Positions 15,882 to 24,236 of a stretch of DNA of 55,666 nt are shown piece by piece. The position numbers were made by a program, and so were the translations under genes. The notes below the pieces were generated by a model. The model was not told where the DNA came from. It did not search any database and saw only the letters and a program-made list of their open reading frames with translations. Source of the stretch: F23-B02 sp963590435 (GTDB lineage: Bacteria > Bacillota > Clostridia > Oscillospirales > Oscillospiraceae); assembly GCA_963590435.1 (NCBI GenBank), contig CAVAPG010000001.1:1-55666 (forward strand), read 5' to 3'. Position 1 is the first letter of the stretch; each line of letters begins with the position of its first letter.

Positions 15882-16746
15882 TAAGGACACGAAAATACTC
15901 ATTCTCGGCCTCGGTCTTATGGGCGGAAGCTACGCCAAGGCTCTGACAGAGCGCGGCTTTGAGGTCGGCGCCGTGACGCGGCGGCAGGAGACGATTGATT
16001 ATGCCCTCACCGAGGGTATAATCGCCCACGGCAGGGCCGATATTGACCCCGAATACATCTCACGCTTTGATCTGCTTATATTCGCCATGTATCCCCACGG
16101 TTTTGTCGAGTGGATTGAAAACTATCAGCAGTATATCAGATCCGGTGCGATAATAAGCGATGTTACGGGCGTAAAGTGCAGCATAATATATAAAATTCAG
16201 GATATCCTGCGCCCCGATCTGGAATACATCGGTGCACATCCCATGGCAGGGCGCGAGTGCAGCGGAGTTGAAAACGCGAAGTCTGAGATATTCGAGGGTG
16301 CAAACTACATAGTAACGCCGACGGATAAAAACACGCCCGAGGCAATCGAGCTGTGCAAGAATCTCGGCAGAGTGATGGGCTTTCGCATGATAGCCGAGCT
16401 TACACCGGAAAAGCATGACGAAATGATAGGCTTCCTGTCACAGCTTGCCCACTGCATAGCCGTGTCGCTTATGGTCTGCAAGGATTCCAAACATCTTGTT
16501 GACTACACGGGTGACTCGTTCCGTGACCTGACGCGAATTGCGAAGATAAACGATGAAATGTGGAGCGAGCTGTTCCTGCTCAACCGCGATGAGCTTGTGC
16601 GTCAGATGGATCTGTTTTCGGAAAATTTCACGCTTCTGCGTGACAGCATAGCCGACGGCGACAGGGAAACCATACGCCGCATGATGCGCCTTTCAACCGA
16701 GCGCAGAAAATATTTTGATGTTGAAAAAGAGGATGAGACGTCATGA
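15871..16746 (+). CDS. tyrA: Prephenate dehydrogenase
   Basis: Oxidatively decarboxylates prephenate to 4-hydroxyphenylpyruvate, the tyrosine branch. The 291-residue protein has the NAD-binding ILGLGLMGGSYAKAL at its N-terminus, DVTGVK, GAHPMAGRE (the catalytic His region), and a helical C-terminal dimerisation domain with FLSQLAHCIAVSL. No ACT domain is present, so feedback control may be limited at this enzyme. Start at 15871 (ATGAAGCTTAG overlaps the aroA stop). Confidence 0.92.
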   Translation: MKLSKDTKILILGLGLMGGSYAKALTERGFEVGAVTRRQETIDYALTEGIIAHGRADIDPEYISRFDLLIFAMYPHGFVEWIENYQQYIRSGAIISDVTGVKCSIIYKIQDILRPDLEYIGAHPMAGRECSGVENAKSEIFEGANYIVTPTDKNTPEAIELCKNLGRVMGFRMIAELTPEKHDEMIGFLSQLAHCIAVSLMVCKDSKHLVDYTGDSFRDLTRIAKINDEMWSELFLLNRDELVRQMDLFSENFTLLRDSIADGDRETIRRMMRLSTERRKYFDVEKEDETS

Positions 16747-17771
16747 ACATGGAATTTAAAAGAAAAATGCCCACGCCGCAGGCCGTGAAGGAAATGTATC
16801 CGATAACATCCGAGCTTGCAGGCAGAAAAAAGGAGACCGATGCGGCGCTCAGAAAAATATTCACGGGTGAGGATGACAGACTCGTGCTGATTATCGGTCC
16901 ATGCTCTGCCGACCGCGAGGACGCGGTGCTTGATTATATATCGCGCCTGCGCCCCGTGCAGGAAAAGGTCAGCGATAAAATTCTTATCGTGCCGAGAGTT
17001 TACACGAATAAGCCCAGAACTACCGGCGACGGCTACAAGGGCATGCTCCATCAGCCCGATCCAAACAGCTCACCGGACATGCTGCGCGGCATCATTGCCA
17101 TACGCAAAATGCACATGAAGGTTCTTGCCGAGACGGGATTTTCCTGCGCCGATGAGATGCTCTATCCGGAAAACCACCACTATCTGTCGGATATGCTCAG
17201 CTATGTCGCCGTCGGTGCAAGATCGGTAGAAAACCAGCTGCACAGGCTCACTGCCAGCGGCCTTGACCTGCCTGTCGGCATGAAAAATCCCACAAGCGGC
17301 GATCTTTCCGTCATGATGAACTCCATCACCGCAGGTCAGCATCCGCACACATTCGTCTACTCCAACTGGGAGGTCAACAGCAAGGGCAATCCCCTCACCC
17401 ACGCCATTCTGCGCGGCTCGTCAAACAAGCACGGCAGAACCATTCCCAACTACCACTATGAGGATATAAAGCTATTGTGCGAGCTGTATGCCGAAAAGGG
17501 GCTCAAAAATCCTGCCGTCGTTATCGACACAAATCACTCAAACTCCGGCAAGCAATGGGATGAGCAGCCGCGCATCGCAAAGGAGATACTCCACAATGCC
17601 CGCCATTCAGAGGATATTCACCGCCTTGTCAAGGGTCTGATGATAGAATCATACATAGTTGACGGCAATCAGAAGCCAGACGGCGGCGTTTACGGCAAGA
17701 GCATAACCGATGCCTGCTTAGGCTGGGAGAAAACCGAAAGGCTCATATACGAGCTTGCCGATCTGAGATAA
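16743..17771 (+). CDS. aroF: 3-deoxy-7-phosphoheptulonate (DAHP) synthase, class I
   Basis: First committed step: PEP + erythrose-4-phosphate to DAHP. The 342-residue protein is of the AroF/G/H type (class I alpha), with IIGPCSADREDAVLDY, RVYTNKPRTTGDGYKG, GARSVENQLHR, GMKNPTSGD, ILRGSS and DTNHSNSGKQ plus EDIHRLVKGLMIESY motifs carrying PEP- and metal-binding residues. The exact paralogue letter (F, G or H) is arbitrary. It overlaps tyrA by 4 bp (ATGA), so the entry enzyme comes late in the operon. Confidence 0.9.
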   Translation: MNMEFKRKMPTPQAVKEMYPITSELAGRKKETDAALRKIFTGEDDRLVLIIGPCSADREDAVLDYISRLRPVQEKVSDKILIVPRVYTNKPRTTGDGYKGMLHQPDPNSSPDMLRGIIAIRKMHMKVLAETGFSCADEMLYPENHHYLSDMLSYVAVGARSVENQLHRLTASGLDLPVGMKNPTSGDLSVMMNSITAGQHPHTFVYSNWEVNSKGNPLTHAILRGSSNKHGRTIPNYHYEDIKLLCELYAEKGLKNPAVVIDTNHSNSGKQWDEQPRIAKEILHNARHSEDIHRLVKGLMIESYIVDGNQKPDGGVYGKSITDACLGWEKTERLIYELADLR

Positions 17772-17810
17772 TCCGATTATTTATAATTCAATCTTTAAGG
17801 AGGTCTTATT

Positions 17811-19004
17811 ATGATATCCGAAAAAATGCTTTCACTCGGAAAGAGCGAAAATGTCATTCGTGCGATTGCCGCCTATGCAGACGCACGCCGTGCCGAGATA
17901 GGCAGTGAGAATGTCTTTGACTTCAGCATCGGAAACCCGAATGTTCCCACGCCCGAAAAAGTCAGGCAGACGCTCATCGAGCTTCTTCGCGATGAGGACA
18001 GTCTCGCCCTGCACAGCTACACTGCCGCACCCGGAATAATGGCGGCGCGAAAAGCCGCCGCGGCACAGGAGAGTATAAGAGCAGGATATGAAATTCCGGC
18101 AGAGAGCATATATCTGACCTCCGGTGCGTCATCTTCGCTGGCGATAGTCATGGCAGCTCTGACAGGAAGTGGAGAGCGCGTTGCCGTGCTTGCGCCGTAC
18201 TTCCCCGAATACAGGGTATTTGCGGAAAACGCAGGTGCCGAGCTTGTGGAAATTCCGCCTGCAGGCGAGGATATGCAGCCGTTTATGGCAGCCTTTGAGG
18301 CAGCTGTCGATCAGGGCGTTGCGGCGGTTATCATAAACTCCCCGAACAATCCTTCGGGTGCGATACTCAGCGAGCAGACACTGCGCGTCATGTCGAAAAT
18401 TCTTCAGGTTGCCGAGCAGGAGCAGGGCCACAGCATATATCTCATCTCCGATGAGCCGTACCGTGAGCTGGTCTACGGCGGTCAGAGCGTTCCGTTTGTG
18501 CCGAATTTCTACCATAACACCATCGTGTGCTACTCATATTCCAAGAGTCTGTCCCTGCCGGGCGAAAGACTCGGCTATATCATGGTGCCGCCCTGCGTTT
18601 CGGACAGCAGTGACGTCTTCGCCGCCGTGTGCGGAGCCGGCAGAGCTCTGGGATATATTAACGCACCAAGTTTGATGCAGCATATGCTTGCAAAATGCGC
18701 CGATCTGCGGCCCGACATAACAAGCTACGCGAAAAACCGCGACACACTGTACAATGCGCTGACGGGCTTCGGCTTTGACTGCGTAAAGCCGGACGGCGCG
18801 TTCTATCTGTTCATAAAAGCACCCAAGGGCGACAGCGCCGATGAGTTCTGCGAAAAGGCAAAGCGCTTTGAGATACTGCTCGTTCCGTCCGACAGCTTCG
18901 GCGTTTCAGGATATGCCCGCCTTGCCTACTGTGTTTCCGAGGACACCGCTGAGCACTCCCTGCCGGCATTCGAAAAGCTCGCCTGCGCCTACGGGCTGAA
19001 ATGA
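17811..19004 (+). CDS. Class I/II aminotransferase, likely aromatic/aspartate type
   Basis: A 397-residue fold-type I PLP enzyme. Visible: FSIGNPNVPTP near the N-terminus, LTSGASSSLAIVM, SPNNPSGA (substrate/PLP contact), DEPYREL with the PLP-binding Asp near 214, and YSKSLSLPGERLGY with the Schiff-base lysine at 245. Its position as the last gene of the phenylalanine/tyrosine operon suggests it transaminates phenylpyruvate and 4-hydroxyphenylpyruvate; this is inference from context. It has a separate strong AAGGAGGT site and a 39-bp gap from aroF. Confidence 0.85.
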   Translation: MISEKMLSLGKSENVIRAIAAYADARRAEIGSENVFDFSIGNPNVPTPEKVRQTLIELLRDEDSLALHSYTAAPGIMAARKAAAAQESIRAGYEIPAESIYLTSGASSSLAIVMAALTGSGERVAVLAPYFPEYRVFAENAGAELVEIPPAGEDMQPFMAAFEAAVDQGVAAVIINSPNNPSGAILSEQTLRVMSKILQVAEQEQGHSIYLISDEPYRELVYGGQSVPFVPNFYHNTIVCYSYSKSLSLPGERLGYIMVPPCVSDSSDVFAAVCGAGRALGYINAPSLMQHMLAKCADLRPDITSYAKNRDTLYNALTGFGFDCVKPDGAFYLFIKAPKGDSADEFCEKAKRFEILLVPSDSFGVSGYARLAYCVSEDTAEHSLPAFEKLACAYGLK

Positions 19005-19042
19005 CGATAATTAATCCGTGAAATTGATAAGATGAAAAGACG

Positions 19043-19073
19043 CCCTCCCGATGCAGAACATACATCGAGAGGG
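19043..19073. terminator. Terminator between the aromatic operon and the TRIC gene
   Basis: CCCTCCCGATG (19043-19053) pairs with CATCGAGAGGG (19063-19073) with one mismatch. A T run follows on the minus strand, so it best fits the end of the minus-strand operon, but it can serve both converging units. Confidence 0.6.
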
Positions 19074-19125
19074 TGTCAAACTTTATGATTAAGTTGGATA
19101 CCGGGGTACAGCAAGTCAATTGGTT

Positions 19126-19761
19126 CTACTCCAAATCGACTGACGGGAGATTCCATTTATATATGGTTGCAAAAAGGCGCAGGGCAAATATAAGCAGCAT
19201 TCCGCAGCCTATCGACACAAGCTGGTTTACCCCCACGGCAAGCATTGCATAATACAATCCGCCGCCGAGCAGAGACGCAACGGCGTACACGCGCTTTCTG
19301 AGCACCTTCGGCATGGTGTTGGTCATAATATCACGCAGCATTCCGCCGCCGACGCCTGTGCACATGCCGACAAACAGCACAAGGATTACATTATCACTCA
19401 CGGGGATTGCGGCATTCATGCCCGATATGGTGAACACGGCAAGTCCGATTGCGTCAAAGATATTGTTGACGGCATCAAGCTTGTCCAGGTGCTTTTTATA
19501 CTTCTCGCGCCTGAGGTAGGCATCGACAAACACAGCCAGTGCCGCCGCGGCGGAAATGAGAAGATAGTAATAGCTTGTGAACATAACAGGCGGTATCCTG
19601 CCTATCAGCAGATCGCGGATAACACCGCCGCCGAGGGCTGTTGTTATTGCAAGAAACAGCACTCCGAACACATCGGCTTTTTTCTCAATCCCCACCATCG
19701 CGCCGGACACGGCAAATGCCGCCGCACCGACAAGCTCGAGAATGAACATTACATCATCCAT
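19126..19761 (-). CDS. TRIC-type cation channel / UPF0126 membrane protein
   Basis: A 211-residue protein with about seven transmembrane helices made of two repeated halves; each half holds the UPF0126 signature (AFAVSGAMVGIEKKADVFGV with GGGVIRDLL, and IGLAVFTISGMNAAI with GVGGGMLRDI). Bacterial relatives include trimeric intracellular cation channel homologues and YvgT/YadS proteins; the transported ion is not established here. It follows ychF by 14 bp on the same strand and has a weak ribosome binding site, suggesting coupling to ychF translation. Confidence 0.85.
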   Translation of the reverse strand: MDDVMFILELVGAAAFAVSGAMVGIEKKADVFGVLFLAITTALGGGVIRDLLIGRIPPVMFTSYYYLLISAAAALAVFVDAYLRREKYKKHLDKLDAVNNIFDAIGLAVFTISGMNAAIPVSDNVILVLFVGMCTGVGGGMLRDIMTNTMPKVLRKRVYAVASLLGGGLYYAMLAVGVNQLVSIGCGMLLIFALRLFATIYKWNLPSVDLE

Positions 19762-19775
19762 GTTTGATATATTTA

Positions 19776-20867
19776 TCAGACATTGAACCTGAACAGCGTA
19801 ACATCGCCGTCATGCATTACATATTCCTTGCCCTCGGAGCGTACGAGGCCTTTTTCTTTCGCCGCCGCCATGCTTCCGCAGGCCTTGAGATCGTCAAAGG
19901 CAACTATTTCGGCGCGTATGAAGCCGCGCTCAAAGTCCGTGTGGATTTTTCCGGCAGCCTGCGGTGCCTTTGTTCCGCGCTTTATCATCCATGCTCTGCA
20001 CTCATCGCTTCCGCAGGTGAGGAAGGATATGAGACCGAGCAGGGAGTATGACGTTTTTATCATGCGGTCGAGTCCCGACTGACTCATGCCGAGCTCTTCA
20101 AGGAACATCTCGCGTTCATCCGGCTCAAGTACGGCAATTTCCGCCTCTATCTTCGCGCAGATTGGCAGAACCTGAGCTCCCTCCTTTGCGGCGATGTCGC
20201 AAAGCTGCTTGTAGTAGGCGTTGTTCTCATAATCGGCGATGCCGTCCTCATCCATATTCGCGGCATAGATGACAGGCTTTATCGTCAGCAGATCACTCGT
20301 CGCGATAAGCTCCATGTCATCGGGCTCACACTCGTAGCTGCGCACGCTTTTCCCCTCATTGAGGTGCTCAAGCAGGCCCTTGAAAACCTCCGCCTCGTGC
20401 AGATATTTCTTATCGCCCTTGGCGTTTTTGTTTGCCTTTTCTATTCTGCGCTCAACCATTTCCATGTCTGCCATGATAAGCTCAAGGTCGATAATTTCGA
20501 CATCGCGCACAGGATCTGTTCCGCCTTCGACATGGATGACGTTTTCATCGTCGAAGCATCTTACCACATGGACTATCGCATCGGTATTGCGTATGTTCGA
20601 CAGGAATTTATTTCCGAGGCCCTCGCCCTTGGATGCACCCTTGACAAGTCCTGCTATATCGACAAATTCTATAACAGCAGGTGTGTATTTTTTCGGCTCA
20701 TATATAGACGCGAGGAAGTCCAGTCGCTCATCGGGCACCGTGACCATGCCGACATTGGGCTCTATCGTGCAGAACGGATAGTTTGCACTCTCGGCTCCTG
20801 CGTTTGTTATTGCATTGAAAAGTGTTGATTTGCCGACATTCGGCAGTCCGACGATACCAAGCTTCAT
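19776..20867 (-). CDS. ychF: Ribosome-associated ATPase YchF (OLA1/EngD family)
   Basis: A 363-residue Obg-related P-loop ATPase that binds ribosomes and influences stress responses and translation initiation. Motifs: GIVGLPNVGKSTLFNAITNA at the N-terminus, FVDIAGLVKGASKGEGLGNK, YAANMDED replacing the guanine-specifying NKxD (hence ATP preference), and a C-terminal TGS domain with FLTCGSDECRAW and IHTDFERGFIRAEIVAF. GGAG lies eight bases before the ATG. It has its own promoter with an unusual inverted repeat (next entry). Confidence 0.95.
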   Translation of the reverse strand: MKLGIVGLPNVGKSTLFNAITNAGAESANYPFCTIEPNVGMVTVPDERLDFLASIYEPKKYTPAVIEFVDIAGLVKGASKGEGLGNKFLSNIRNTDAIVHVVRCFDDENVIHVEGGTDPVRDVEIIDLELIMADMEMVERRIEKANKNAKGDKKYLHEAEVFKGLLEHLNEGKSVRSYECEPDDMELIATSDLLTIKPVIYAANMDEDGIADYENNAYYKQLCDIAAKEGAQVLPICAKIEAEIAVLEPDEREMFLEELGMSQSGLDRMIKTSYSLLGLISFLTCGSDECRAWMIKRGTKAPQAAGKIHTDFERGFIRAEIVAFDDLKACGSMAAAKEKGLVRSEGKEYVMHDGDVTLFRFNV

Positions 20868-20913
20868 TTTTTCGTCTCCTTAGAAATCAGAAAATGTTGA
20901 CTTACACTGTTGT

Positions 20914-20956
20914 TCCGCAATTAATAGATTATAACAGCATTGCGGATTTCTCTCAA
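20914..20956 (-). promoter_or_regulatory. ychF promoter with inverted repeat over the -10
   Basis: On the minus strand TTGAGA (20951-20956) and TATAAT (20928-20933) are 17 bases apart. TCCGCAAT (20914-20921) and ATTGCGGA (20939-20946) form a perfect 8-bp inverted repeat with a 17-base centre that holds the -10, so a bound repressor would occlude the promoter. Confidence 0.6.
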
Positions 20957-20976
20957 GCTGTTTTATGCGTTTTTCA

Positions 20977-21639
20977 TCATATTTTGAGCACAAAGTGGCT
21001 TTTATGAAAGTCGAGCAGACCCTCATCGCGCATTTTGCCAAGCTCCAGCGACAGTCCGCTGCGCTCAACCGCAAGATAGTCGGCAAGCTGCTGCCTTGAA
21101 AATGGAATATCGAACTCATAGCACCCACGGCGCTGGGCCTCCGCTGAAAAATACGAAAGCAGCTTTGCGCGCGTTGTGCGCTGGCTCATATGAACAAGCT
21201 TTTCATTAAAACGCAGGTTTTTTTCGGCAAGCTCTCCGAGCAGATTACGGATAATACGGCTGTGGTGCTCACAGGCAGAGGAGCAAACCGTCAGAATCCG
21301 CTTCACATTCAGATTCAGCACCGTGACGGGCGTCTGCGCCGTCACACTGACATTGAGCAGCTCACCCGGAGCGCAGGCAAAGGACGCGGCAAAGGTCTGC
21401 CCGGCTCCGACCTTCGACAGGATATTCCGATTGCCCCAGACATCCTCCTGTATCACCAGCACGCTTCCTTCAAGGACCATGCCTATCGTATCGATTGCAT
21501 CTCCGGCGCGGCGAATAAATGCGTCCTTGGGAAATCTCTCCGTCTTTGCGTCAAGGCAGCCCAGCATTGCCGTAAGCTCAGTTTCGGAAATACCGTTAAA
21601 GAGCTGCGACGAGCGTATTATTTGAAGAAATTCTTTCAT
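20977..21639 (-). CDS. Crp/Fnr-family regulator, probable HcpR-like nitrosative stress regulator
   Basis: A 220-residue protein. Residues about 10-120 form the beta-barrel effector domain (FPKDAFIRRAGDAIDTIGMVLEGSVLV), then a long dimerisation helix with VCSSACEHH cysteines, and a winged helix near 150-215 (FSRQQLADYLAVERSGLSLEL). I start it at ATG 21639, four bases after AAGGAG, not nine codons upstream. It is divergent from hcp with overlapping promoters, and Crp/Fnr regulators beside hcp (HcpR) typically activate it in response to nitric oxide or nitrite; the assignment rests on that context. No four-cysteine FNR iron-sulfur pattern is obvious. Confidence 0.8.
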   Translation of the reverse strand: MKEFLQIIRSSQLFNGISETELTAMLGCLDAKTERFPKDAFIRRAGDAIDTIGMVLEGSVLVIQEDVWGNRNILSKVGAGQTFAASFACAPGELLNVSVTAQTPVTVLNLNVKRILTVCSSACEHHSRIIRNLLGELAEKNLRFNEKLVHMSQRTTRAKLLSYFSAEAQRRGCYEFDIPFSRQQLADYLAVERSGLSLELGKMRDEGLLDFHKSHFVLKI

Positions 21640-21653
21640 GTTGCTCCTTTTTT

Positions 21654-21711
21654 GTTGAAATTTCAACGGACATGTTTAATTTATTATAATATAATGCGCT
21701 CACAAAGGCAA
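21654..21711. promoter_or_regulatory. Overlapping divergent promoters with central palindrome (hcp / regulator)
   Basis: A perfect 14-bp palindrome, GTTGAAA-TTTCAAC (21654-21667), lies 14 bp before the regulator start codon. Toward hcp, a TATAAT at 21690-21695 predicts a start near 21702, putting the palindrome centre at about -41.5, the class II activator position. Toward the regulator, TTGCCT (complement of 21706-21711) and TATAAT (complement of 21683-21688) are 17 bases apart and place the palindrome just downstream of the start, where binding would repress. Confidence 0.6.
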
Positions 21712-21723
21712 GTTATGAATTTA

Positions 21724-21748
21724 TTCTAATCTATCTGATTTATTAGAA
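21724..21748 (+). repeat. Inverted repeat in the hcp leader
   Basis: TTCTAAT (21724-21730) and ATTAGAA (21742-21748) with an 11-base centre, ending seven bases before the hcp AAGGAG site. It could be an RNA hairpin or a second protein site. Confidence 0.4.
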
Positions 21749-21771
21749 ACAGTGAAAAAGGAGTGCATAAA

Positions 21772-23367
21772 ATGGATAACAAAATGTTTTGCTTCCAGTG
21801 TGAACAGACGGCAGGCTGCACCGGATGCACCGGCAAAGCCGGCGTGTGCGGAAAGACAGCGGAGATTGCGGCGTTGCAGGACAAGCTGACCGGAGCCCTT
21901 ATAGGTCTGGCAAGAGCAACAAACGGCGGCACACAGACAAGCCCCGACACATGGCGTCTTATAATCGAGGGACTGTTTACAACAGTAACCAATGTCAATT
22001 TCAACGAGAAAACCCTCAATGCTCTTATAGAGCAGGTTCACAATGAGAAAAACCGTCTTGCTCCGAACTGCTCGGCATGCGAGTCTGTCTGCGGCAAAAG
22101 CGATGACTACGACATGAACAATGTCTGGACTGCAAACGAAGATATCCGCAGCCTGAAATCGCTTATTCTCTTCGGCGTGCGCGGCATGGCAGCTTACGCT
22201 CACCACGCAATGGTGCTCGGCTACACCGATGACGAAGTCAACGGCTTCTTTGCAAAGGCTCTGTGCGCAGTCGGCGAGGACTGGGGCATGGACGAGCTGC
22301 TCCCCATCGTCATGGAAGTCGGCGAGAAGAACCTCAAGTGCATGGCACTTCTGGACAAGGCCAACACCGAAGCCTACGGAACTCCCGCACCTGTCACGGT
22401 TCCTCTGACGGTCGAAAAGGGTCCGTTCATCGTTATCACAGGTCACGATCTGCGCGATCTTAAAATGCTTCTGGAGCAGACCGAGGGCAAGGGCATAAAT
22501 ATCTACACCCACGGCGAGATGCTTCCGGCTCACGCTTATCCCGAGCTCAAGAAATATCCTCACCTCAAGGGCAATTTCGGCACCGCATGGCAGAATCAGC
22601 AGAAGGAGTTTGCAAATCTCCCCGCTCCCGTACTGTACACAACAAACTGCCTCATGCCGCCGAAGGCGAGCTACTCCGACCGCATTTTCACAACAGCGCT
22701 GGTCTCATACCCCGAGATGATCCATATTGATGACAATAAGGACTTCACTCCCGTAATCGAAAAGGCCCTGGAGCTCGGCGGATATTCCGAGGATCAGCAC
22801 TTTACCGGAATCAACGGCGGCAGCAGCGTTATGACAGGCTTTGCGCGTGGAACCGTTCTCGGCGTTGCAGATAAAGTCATAGATGCCGTCAAGGCAGGCG
22901 ACATAAAGCATTTCTTCCTCGTTGCAGGATGTGACGGCGCCCGTCCCGGCCGCAATTACTACACCGAGTTTGTAAAGCAGACTCCGGCAGACACAGTCGT
23001 TCTGACGCTTGCCTGCGGCAAATACCGCTTCAATGACCTCGACCTCGGTACAATCGGCGGACTGCCGCGTCTGATGGATGTCGGTCAGTGCAATGACGCA
23101 TACAGCGCAATTCAGATTGCCGTGGCTCTTGCCGATGCTTTCGGCTGCGGCGTAAACGATCTGCCTCTGTCCATGGTCCTGTCCTGGTACGAGCAGAAGG
23201 CCGTATGCATCCTGCTGACGCTGCTGTATCTCGGCATAAAAAACATCCGCCTCGGCCCCACACTTCCGGCGTTTATATCCCCGAATGTGCTCAACTTCCT
23301 TGTTGAAAACTTCGGCATTGCACCGATTACCACTCCCGAAGAGGACATCGCCGCTCTTCTGAAATAA
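21772..23367 (+). CDS. hcp: Hydroxylamine reductase / hybrid cluster protein
   Basis: A 531-residue iron-sulfur protein that reduces hydroxylamine in vitro and is thought to detoxify nitric oxide. The N-terminal cysteines MFCFQCEQTAGCTGC and GVCGK (C7, C10, C16, C19, C26) bind the cubane cluster; further motifs of the hybrid Fe-S-O cluster are visible as HGEMLPAH, TTNCLMPP, GCDGARPGRNYY and LACGKYRFN. Start at 21772 (MDNKMFC) after AAGGAG with eight bases spacing; the ATG three codons upstream lies too close to that site. A terminator follows 19 bases after the stop. Monocistronic. Confidence 0.95.
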   Translation: MDNKMFCFQCEQTAGCTGCTGKAGVCGKTAEIAALQDKLTGALIGLARATNGGTQTSPDTWRLIIEGLFTTVTNVNFNEKTLNALIEQVHNEKNRLAPNCSACESVCGKSDDYDMNNVWTANEDIRSLKSLILFGVRGMAAYAHHAMVLGYTDDEVNGFFAKALCAVGEDWGMDELLPIVMEVGEKNLKCMALLDKANTEAYGTPAPVTVPLTVEKGPFIVITGHDLRDLKMLLEQTEGKGINIYTHGEMLPAHAYPELKKYPHLKGNFGTAWQNQQKEFANLPAPVLYTTNCLMPPKASYSDRIFTTALVSYPEMIHIDDNKDFTPVIEKALELGGYSEDQHFTGINGGSSVMTGFARGTVLGVADKVIDAVKAGDIKHFFLVAGCDGARPGRNYYTEFVKQTPADTVVLTLACGKYRFNDLDLGTIGGLPRLMDVGQCNDAYSAIQIAVALADAFGCGVNDLPLSMVLSWYEQKAVCILLTLLYLGIKNIRLGPTLPAFISPNVLNFLVENFGIAPITTPEEDIAALLK

Positions 23368-23385
23368 AACGGCATATATTGCAAA

Positions 23386-23424
23386 ACCTCCGTCGGATAT
23401 GCATCCGCCGGAGGTCTTTTTTCT
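23386..23424 (+). terminator. hcp terminator
   Basis: ACCTCCG-T-CGGAT (23386-23398) pairs with ATCCG-C-CGGAGGT (23403-23415) with a single internal mismatch, followed by CTTTTTTCTT. The T tract runs straight into the -35 of the next promoter. Confidence 0.85.
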
Positions 23425-23452
23425 TGTAACTTACGCAAAACAGGTGTATAAT
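23424..23452 (+). promoter_or_regulatory. Promoter of the LytTR / kinase / racemase operon
   Basis: TTGTAA (23424-23429), 17 bases, TATAAT (23447-23452), 34 bases before the response-regulator start codon. Confidence 0.75.
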
Positions 23453-23486
23453 TAGTGCCCGATTAATTGTTTTCTTGAGGTGCTGT

Positions 23487-24206
23487 ATGCTGCAGCTTGC
23501 TATTTGCGACGATGACGAATTATTCAGAGAACAGGCCGCTAAAATTGCGGACGGGGCACTGCAGGCAGTGCCGCATTCACTGCGCCTTTTTGACAATGCC
23601 GAGGCACTGCAGTTTGAAATAAGCGAAGGCGGATATGTTCCCGATATTGCCGTTCTGGACATTCGCATGACCGGCACGGACGGTATAACGCTGGCAAAGG
23701 ACATAAACAAGCTCGTTCCCGACTGCAGAGTTATATTTATCTCAAGCTACAGCGACTATCTCATGGATGCATATGAGACAGAGCATATATATTATGTCCT
23801 GAAGTCCGACATGGAGCGCAGGCTGCCCGTTGCGCTTGGCAAAGCGCTCAGCGCAAACAGCATATGCAGACAGTTCGTTGTTAAAACAGGCTCCACGCGC
23901 AGGGTTATTCCGCTGCGCGATGTTCTGTATCTTGAGCGGCAGCTGCACAAAACAATCGTACATACCTGCACTGAAATGCTGGACACGAGCCAATCGCCGC
24001 AGAACATACTCGATTCAGCCGAGGCCGCATCGGAATTTATACGCTGCCACCAGAGCTATTGGGTCAACTGCCGCGCAATACTGTCAGTTGACGGCGATGC
24101 CTTTGAGCTCTCCGACGGCCGCCGCATACCCATTAGCCGTGCGCGCAAGGCCGAAGCACGAGAAGCATTTTTCCGTATTCTGTCCGGCACTGCGGCAAGG
24201 CAGTAA
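23487..24206 (+). CDS. LytTR-family response regulator
   Basis: A 239-residue AgrA/ComE/VirR-like regulator. The receiver domain (1-120) has the acidic pocket ICDDDE (residues 6-11), the phosphoacceptor Asp58 in AVLDIRM, and ISSYSDY; the switch lysine region reads YVLKSD. The LytTR DNA-binding domain occupies about 130-235 (VLYLERQLHKTIVHT, FIRCHQSYWVNCRAI, DGRRIPISRAR). The start at 23487 follows GAGGTG. It is followed by the GHKL kinase, its likely partner. Such pairs often respond to peptides, but no peptide-precursor or export gene is visible nearby. Confidence 0.88.
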   Translation: MLQLAICDDDELFREQAAKIADGALQAVPHSLRLFDNAEALQFEISEGGYVPDIAVLDIRMTGTDGITLAKDINKLVPDCRVIFISSYSDYLMDAYETEHIYYVLKSDMERRLPVALGKALSANSICRQFVVKTGSTRRVIPLRDVLYLERQLHKTIVHTCTEMLDTSQSPQNILDSAEAASEFIRCHQSYWVNCRAILSVDGDAFELSDGRRIPISRARKAEAREAFFRILSGTAARQ

Positions 24207-24236
24207 GGCCTGAATATATGAGAGGATGTGTCTTAT

